Assembly: GCA_025331445.1 (NCBI GenBank)
Contig: JAIWNE010000014.1
Coordinates: 62,001 to 126,000 of the forward strand
Direction of reading: 5' to 3'
DNA: 64,000 nucleotides
Source: Blakeslea trispora
Taxonomy: Eukaryota; Mucoromycota; Mucoromycetes; Mucorales; Choanephoraceae
In this document: positions 59,685 through 64,000 of the stretch, piece after piece
Numbering within the stretch: the first letter of the stretch is position 1
Layout: every line of letters begins with the position of its first letter
The notes under the pieces: model-generated
Database searches by the model: none
The model's input: the letters and a program-made list of their open reading frames with translations, nothing else
What the model was told of the DNA's origin: nothing
Position numbers and translations under genes: made by a program

Positions 59685-60825
59685 TATCATGGCGAGGCGG
59701 TCAAGTTCTTTGCGTGATAGCATGCCTTTATGATGGTTGAGCAAAGAGGCAATCACCAGTTCCTGTTGTTTCTGTAGAGTGGCTTCATGAGCGAGATCAT
59801 GTTGAAGTTGAGTTAGTTCCTGTAATACTTCTTGACTTGCATTCTATTTAAAGGAAAGGTGAGGTTGGGTTCTAAAGAAATGAAACTTGCTACCGTTTAC
59901 CTGTAGTGATGCAGATTCTAGTGGGCTCAACAGGATTGGTTGTGAATGTTGTGGAGTTGAATGTGTAGCATCCGATGGTGTCATGGAGACACTTAAAGAA
60001 GACTTTAACAGTTCAGACGCTCGGCTCAACCGGGATTGTGTTGTTTGACTGTCAAGGGACACACCAAGTGAATCAGGTAGATTGGCTAGTTCGGTTGATT
60101 CTGAGTTAAAGAAGTCCATTGTGAAGTCTGGAAAGAGATCGTTTTGTTTCTTGGACTGACTTGGTGATGGTGTAGGTGTAGGCAAGTCGGTTCGTTTCTT
60201 TTGTCGTTTCAAGTCATAGCATGGTACACAGTAAATGCCCTTTTTTTTTTTTCAAAAAAAAAGGTTAACTTTCCTTTTCTTTTTTTTCGGTTTTTTTTTT
60301 AATGTGTTACTTTTTTTTTTGTGTGTGTGATATCTATACTTTACTTTACTTTAGTTGTTTGAGTAAAGACTAAATCTTGAATAGGTTTTTTACAGGCAAT
60401 ACATTGAAAGCATAGAGCATGATAGGTTTTTTCACCTAGAAATCAGTGATTAAGAAAATCCCCTCCTCAAAAAAAAACCTATCAAATGTTACCTGCTGTA
60501 ATGACTTCATCCTGAATTGGCTCGTTACACATGGTACAGGTAAAAGCACAGTTATTGCAAACTGGCTTACTATCTAACAATAAAAGGTTTTCCTTTTTGT
60601 CTACACTTTGTCCACACTTGGCACAATTAAAACTAGGAAAAGGCATTAAGAAATGCTGCCCTTTTTTTTTTTTTTTGGAAATGTCAATTTTTAATTTTTT
60701 TTTCCCTCTTACCATTGAATATGAAACAATAAGCCACCAAACGAGACAACTTCACCCTCTTCAATATCTTTAGAACAATGAATGCACTGGCTCATGTCAT
60801 GGGCATGTTTATCTGAATGACTCAT

Positions 60826-62285
60826 TGTAGCTATTAAGAAAGAGAGAGAGAAAAAAGGAAGCAGAGAAAGAAAAAAAGAAGAAGAAGAAACAAGCTTATT
60901 TATGAAAGCAACTTTAAAATTATTGTAAGACGTGAACTTGGAATCCAACTGTAACATTGGATTTTATCTCTCTTTCTTGGATTCTTTTCTTGAGCAATTT
61001 AATTTCTACCTTTTTACTTTAGCGTGTTATGGCTGTACTTTGTCATTTTTTTTTCTTTTTTTATTTGATAGTCTGTTTTTATAGATTCATTTGATTTCTA
61101 AAGTCTCTGAGTTATCCGATTGTGTAACACAACTAGCCTATTTCCATGGTTACTAATTAAAGTAGTTTTGTAACATTCGTGTTCTGTGCACAGGATATAT
61201 TAAGGTGCTTCATTGGTCAATGTTGTGTATCACTTGGTACACTTTCAAAAGCCCTTATTTTTCTGTAAGACAGAGATTATTCATGCATTTGGTTTTTTTT
61301 TTATTTGTCTAGTGCATAGTCTAAAGAAGAAAAGAGTTAGTCTCTCACTTGAAACATTGGTGTGATTTCTACACTTTCTTTCTTTTTTATAGATAACAGG
61401 TGTTTACTCTTTACCAGAGAGAGAGAGAAAAATCACGTTATTAACAGAAAAGAGTATTTTCCCTTATATTTCACACTATTGGCAGAATAACGTTGTATAT
61501 ACTCATAGCTATACAAGAGATGAGAATAATGACTAGCGATCGTATTGATTCCTCAAGTAAAATTTTAGCGTTATTCTAGAGCACCAATGTTTTCTTTCTT
61601 ATTTACTATGCGCCTCTTGGACTGTTCTTCTTGTTGTCCTCGAGAAAATCTTTACTGTATCTGATGTGATTTGTTTCTATCAAGTACGAATAGTCCATTT
61701 AGAACTCTAAAGAAAGCTCCATCTGTTTATTCAACAGGACAATGCTTGAACACCTTCATTTTACTTTCTATTTAAGGATAACCCCAGATTGATACCTTTA
61801 TTTAGGGAACAAGGGCGAGGAGGTTTAAAATGACCCCCACTCAATCAGCATCAGAAAGATGAGATTCCCCCCACTTTATTATTTGTTGTTTTGCCAGCCA
61901 AAAACATCAGTCATCTCTCTATCGATATCTATCCATACATTCGTTTATTCCATTGCAAAACCATACAAAACTCAATTGGCTGAATTCTCTTTAAAAAGAA
62001 AGCCAACAATCACTGTTAGTACCATTTATAGCGTAGTTTTAACACTCAAAGTTGTTGCCAAGAAATGTGAATGATAGCAGGCTGGTTTAACCAAGATTTA
62101 AAACTCCTCTCAATTCTACCAATTTATCTCTCCAGCTAAACTGACTCTTATCCATATCATCCATACTGCTTTCTTTTGTATAATGAGGAATAAGAAAACA
62201 AGCCACTTTATTGCATCACCACCAAGTCAACTAGGATAAGATTACATGTATCATTTTAACTTTTTTTCTCTCTCAAAACAAAAAT
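60826..62285. other. Intergenic region between the RhoGAP and ankyrin genes
   Basis: About 1.5 kb, AT-rich, with poly-T blocks. No exon, RNA gene or repeat recognised. Confidence 0.4.
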
Positions 62286-63413
62286 TCAGTGCTGCCAATG
62301 TAATTTCACTAATTGAGTCCAGGCTTGACTTTGTCCTATCATATGAGCAAATAGATAAGCACGTTGAATGCAGTGACGAGAGGTATTGGGTGTTAGCAAC
62401 AAGGGTATCATCTCCATAAATCCATGATTGACAGCATACAGCAAAGAAGGATTTGAGCCATCTGGATGACATGGATCAGCCTGATGTTCCTTGACCAAAT
62501 ACCGCACAATATCCAATTTACGTTGCTGCACAGCAAGATGTAAAAGAGATGTGAGCGAAGACGGTAGATGTTGTTTGTATTCCATCAGACAGGCCAGACA
62601 ACTCAATCGATTCCAATAGACACACCGTTCTAGCAATTGACCAAACTCGGTCCGATAACCACACTCCCACCAACCACCCTTTTCATGTGCAAGAAAGGCA
62701 CCGGACTGAATCATGACCTGAATGATATCTGGGTTACCTGTTACGACAATCGCTTCTTCCAGGCTAGAGGTATGGATTAAGGAAGACCAGATCAGATTAA
62801 GGCCAGTTGGGTTATTGCGTTCTTGATTGACCAAGAGCAACTGAAGGACTGCTTGACTGCTGTGAAGGATGGCATGATGGACAGCTAATCTGCCCTGACG
62901 ATCATAGATATCGATCCGTGCTCCTGCTTCCATCAGCACCCTGAGTGACTCTGTCTGTCTCTGGCGGGCTGCATAATGCACTGCTGTCAATCCTTCTATA
63001 TCACGCTGATTGATATCCAGGTCGGGATGGTGTACCAGACGCTGTAGACCTTGATGAAAATTGGCGAGTGCAGCTATATGAAGTGCTGTCATTTGGCGAG
63101 GACCATGGCGTTGATTGATATCTATACTGCCATGATTTAGGATAGAATCGACTGCTTCTATTGAATGGCATTGACAGGCCCAACAGAGCAAGTTGAGACC
63201 ATACCGATGATCCTTAACATGGACTGATTTGCCACTCAAAAGATACTTTTGTAATAAATTCAAGTCTAATCGTGTTCGTTTTGAAGGTGGATGTTCTGAT
63301 GTCTGTTTCCTTTTGTTGGGTAATATTTCATCCGGTGAAGTGGGTGGTGTAGGTAATGCTTGTGTTTGTTGTGATGTTGTAAGGTATTTGTCTAGGTGAA
63401 GTGGTGGTATCAT
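62286..63413 (-). CDS. Ankyrin-repeat protein
   Basis: Single exon, 375 aa. The N-terminal about 50 residues are Pro/Thr-rich with a basic patch (KRKQTSEHPPSKRTRLD), a possible nuclear localisation signal. Ankyrin repeats follow: GLNLLCWACQCHSIEAVDSIL, MTALHIAALANFHQGLQRLV, GLTAVHYAARQRQTESLRVL, GRLAVHHAILHSSQAVLQLLL, then a less regular part and LTSLLHLAVQQRKLDIVRYLV. No catalytic or DNA-binding domain is seen. The partner is unknown. Confidence 0.87.
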   Translation of the reverse strand: MIPPLHLDKYLTTSQQTQALPTPPTSPDEILPNKRKQTSEHPPSKRTRLDLNLLQKYLLSGKSVHVKDHRYGLNLLCWACQCHSIEAVDSILNHGSIDINQRHGPRQMTALHIAALANFHQGLQRLVHHPDLDINQRDIEGLTAVHYAARQRQTESLRVLMEAGARIDIYDRQGRLAVHHAILHSSQAVLQLLLVNQERNNPTGLNLIWSSLIHTSSLEEAIVVTGNPDIIQVMIQSGAFLAHEKGGWWECGYRTEFGQLLERCVYWNRLSCLACLMEYKQHLPSSLTSLLHLAVQQRKLDIVRYLVKEHQADPCHPDGSNPSLLYAVNHGFMEMIPLLLTPNTSRHCIQRAYLFAHMIGQSQAWTQLVKLHWQH

Positions 63414-64000
63414 GATTATTAAAAAAATAAGAGAAAGAAAAGGGTGTAAATAAGAAAATAGGCTGTTTTTTTTTAATTATTTCTTGGCAAAGACAATAGA
63501 AAAAAGGGTCAATGATATATCCTGAAAAGGAAAAATCCAGCACTTTTTGCTGTTCATCTATTGTCTTGGCATGACTGTTCTTTTTCTATGCTTCTTTTTT
63601 AAAGAGAATTGACAGGTAACAATGTGTATTGAATTGAGTGATAATATATACTGTATCAAGAAGATCTGTTTATCCTAGAGAGAATGAAAGGTTCGTGTTA
63701 TAGAAACTGAATGAGAGTTTATAAGAGTGTGCTGGATTCACAGTCCCTCTAAAAATGGTGTATGACCCCCCAAATATGAAAACACATGGATAGCTTGATT
63801 TTGTGACAAATAACAAAAAAGAGAGATTAGACTGCAACAGTAAGAAATAGACTTGAATGATGAATTTTCTTGAATTAGTCTATATTCTGCCTTGATAGCT
63901 AGAGTCTTGAATCAGGTAACTTCATAAGCATGATGAATGATACGTTCAAAGAAAGAACAAGAGGAATGCTGAAATTCCCCAATTTACTCTCCCCCCCCCC
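63414..64000. other. Upstream region of the ankyrin gene; window ends in a C run
   Basis: AT-rich, with no gene seen. The last ten bases are C, possibly a true homopolymer continuing past the window. Confidence 0.4.

Larger units (their letters stand above)
51905..60825 (-). pseudogene. LIM-LIM-coiled coil-C1-RhoGAP protein (Rga-like), interrupted by a transposon and a nonsense codon
   Basis: Rho-GTPase activator of the cell-polarity type. Exons 60825-60713, 60632-60493, 60435-60350, 60239-59901, 59843-58637 and 58575-58405. The last is continued at 52014-51905 after a 6.4-kb insertion. Domains: LIM1 (CIHC...HIQCFNCAKC), LIM2 (CTMC...HALCFQCIAC...CVPCYD), a coiled coil, C1 (H-x12-C...CSVCQDKIWG...CERCGLACHARC) and RhoGAP (YEGIYRKSGGAAQIRAI, KNLAMVFAPT). 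Removing the insertion and one TA gives 722 codons in frame. A TGA at 59684-59682 interrupts the coiled coil (codon context ATG ATA TGA ATA GAA), probably from CGA. A shorter product could start at the Met near 59609, keeping C1 but losing the LIM domains and the RhoGAP end. Confidence 0.9.

Noticed and set aside
1..64000. CRISPR arrays, operons, prokaryotic promoters and ribosome binding sites
   Set aside because: The window is eukaryotic, with spliceosomal introns throughout; no regularly spaced short direct repeats of CRISPR type were seen.

Overview
The window is eukaryotic nuclear DNA, AT-rich, with long homopolymer A/T tracts, dense genes, short (about 45-90 bp) GT-AG introns and several GC-AG introns. 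Gene content points to an early-diverging filamentous fungus, most likely Mucorales (Mucor/Rhizopus-like). It includes a Cch1-type calcium channel, Sub2, a Jsn1-like Puf protein, a FEX fluoride exporter, an Asunder/INTS13 homologue and a repetitive gene family with an RPDA...GExK signature that I recall as abundant in Mucorales. The genus call is inference. Most gene models below were built by hand from splice sites, and reading-frame arithmetic closes for nearly all of them.

Layout. 0-17.9 kb is a gene-dense block: CCH1 N-terminal part (-), COQ4 (+), mitochondrial ATPase inhibitor (+), SUB2 (-), RRM-Puf protein (-), mitochondrial 3-hydroxyacyl-CoA dehydrogenase (-), a U1 snRNA gene (-), an SFT2-family protein (+) and a bromodomain-kinase fusion (-). 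18-24 kb is gene-poor. It holds a dispersed repeat pair, two TA-flanked palindromic MITEs that bracket a decayed RPDA...GExK family gene, and a possible LINE remnant. 24-47 kb is again dense: PKA catalytic subunit (-), fluoride exporter (+), a four-domain pacifastin-like secreted protein (+), bZIP (-), FYRN/FYRC protein (-) head-to-head with CK2 beta (+), a small membrane protein (-), Rtr1/RPAP2 (-), a TIM-barrel/FGE-domain protein (-), Asunder/INTS13 (+), a multi-pass membrane protein (-) and a coiled-coil protein (-). 47-51.9 kb is gene-poor with a complex tandem repeat.

The most striking region is 51.9-60.8 kb. A LIM-LIM-coiled coil-C1-RhoGAP gene (-) is split inside its RhoGAP domain by a 6,388-bp insertion (52017-58404). 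The insertion is flanked by a TA duplication and bounded by 839-bp inverted repeats that look identical. Removing the insertion plus one TA restores the RhoGAP frame exactly. The inverted repeats carry about seven subterminal motifs spaced about 21 bp apart. Inside are an intact three-exon gene for a 517-aa protein with a PD-(D/E)XK-like signature, a nested 1.34-kb Tc1/mariner element with an intact transposase, and a 248-bp tandem repeat. The RhoGAP gene also carries an in-frame stop upstream, so this copy is doubly broken. The window ends with an ankyrin-repeat gene (-).

No operon-like logic is expected. Housekeeping functions here span Ca2+ entry, ubiquinone and ATP synthase control, mRNA export and splicing, PKA and CK2 signalling, fluoride export and RNA polymerase II CTD processing.
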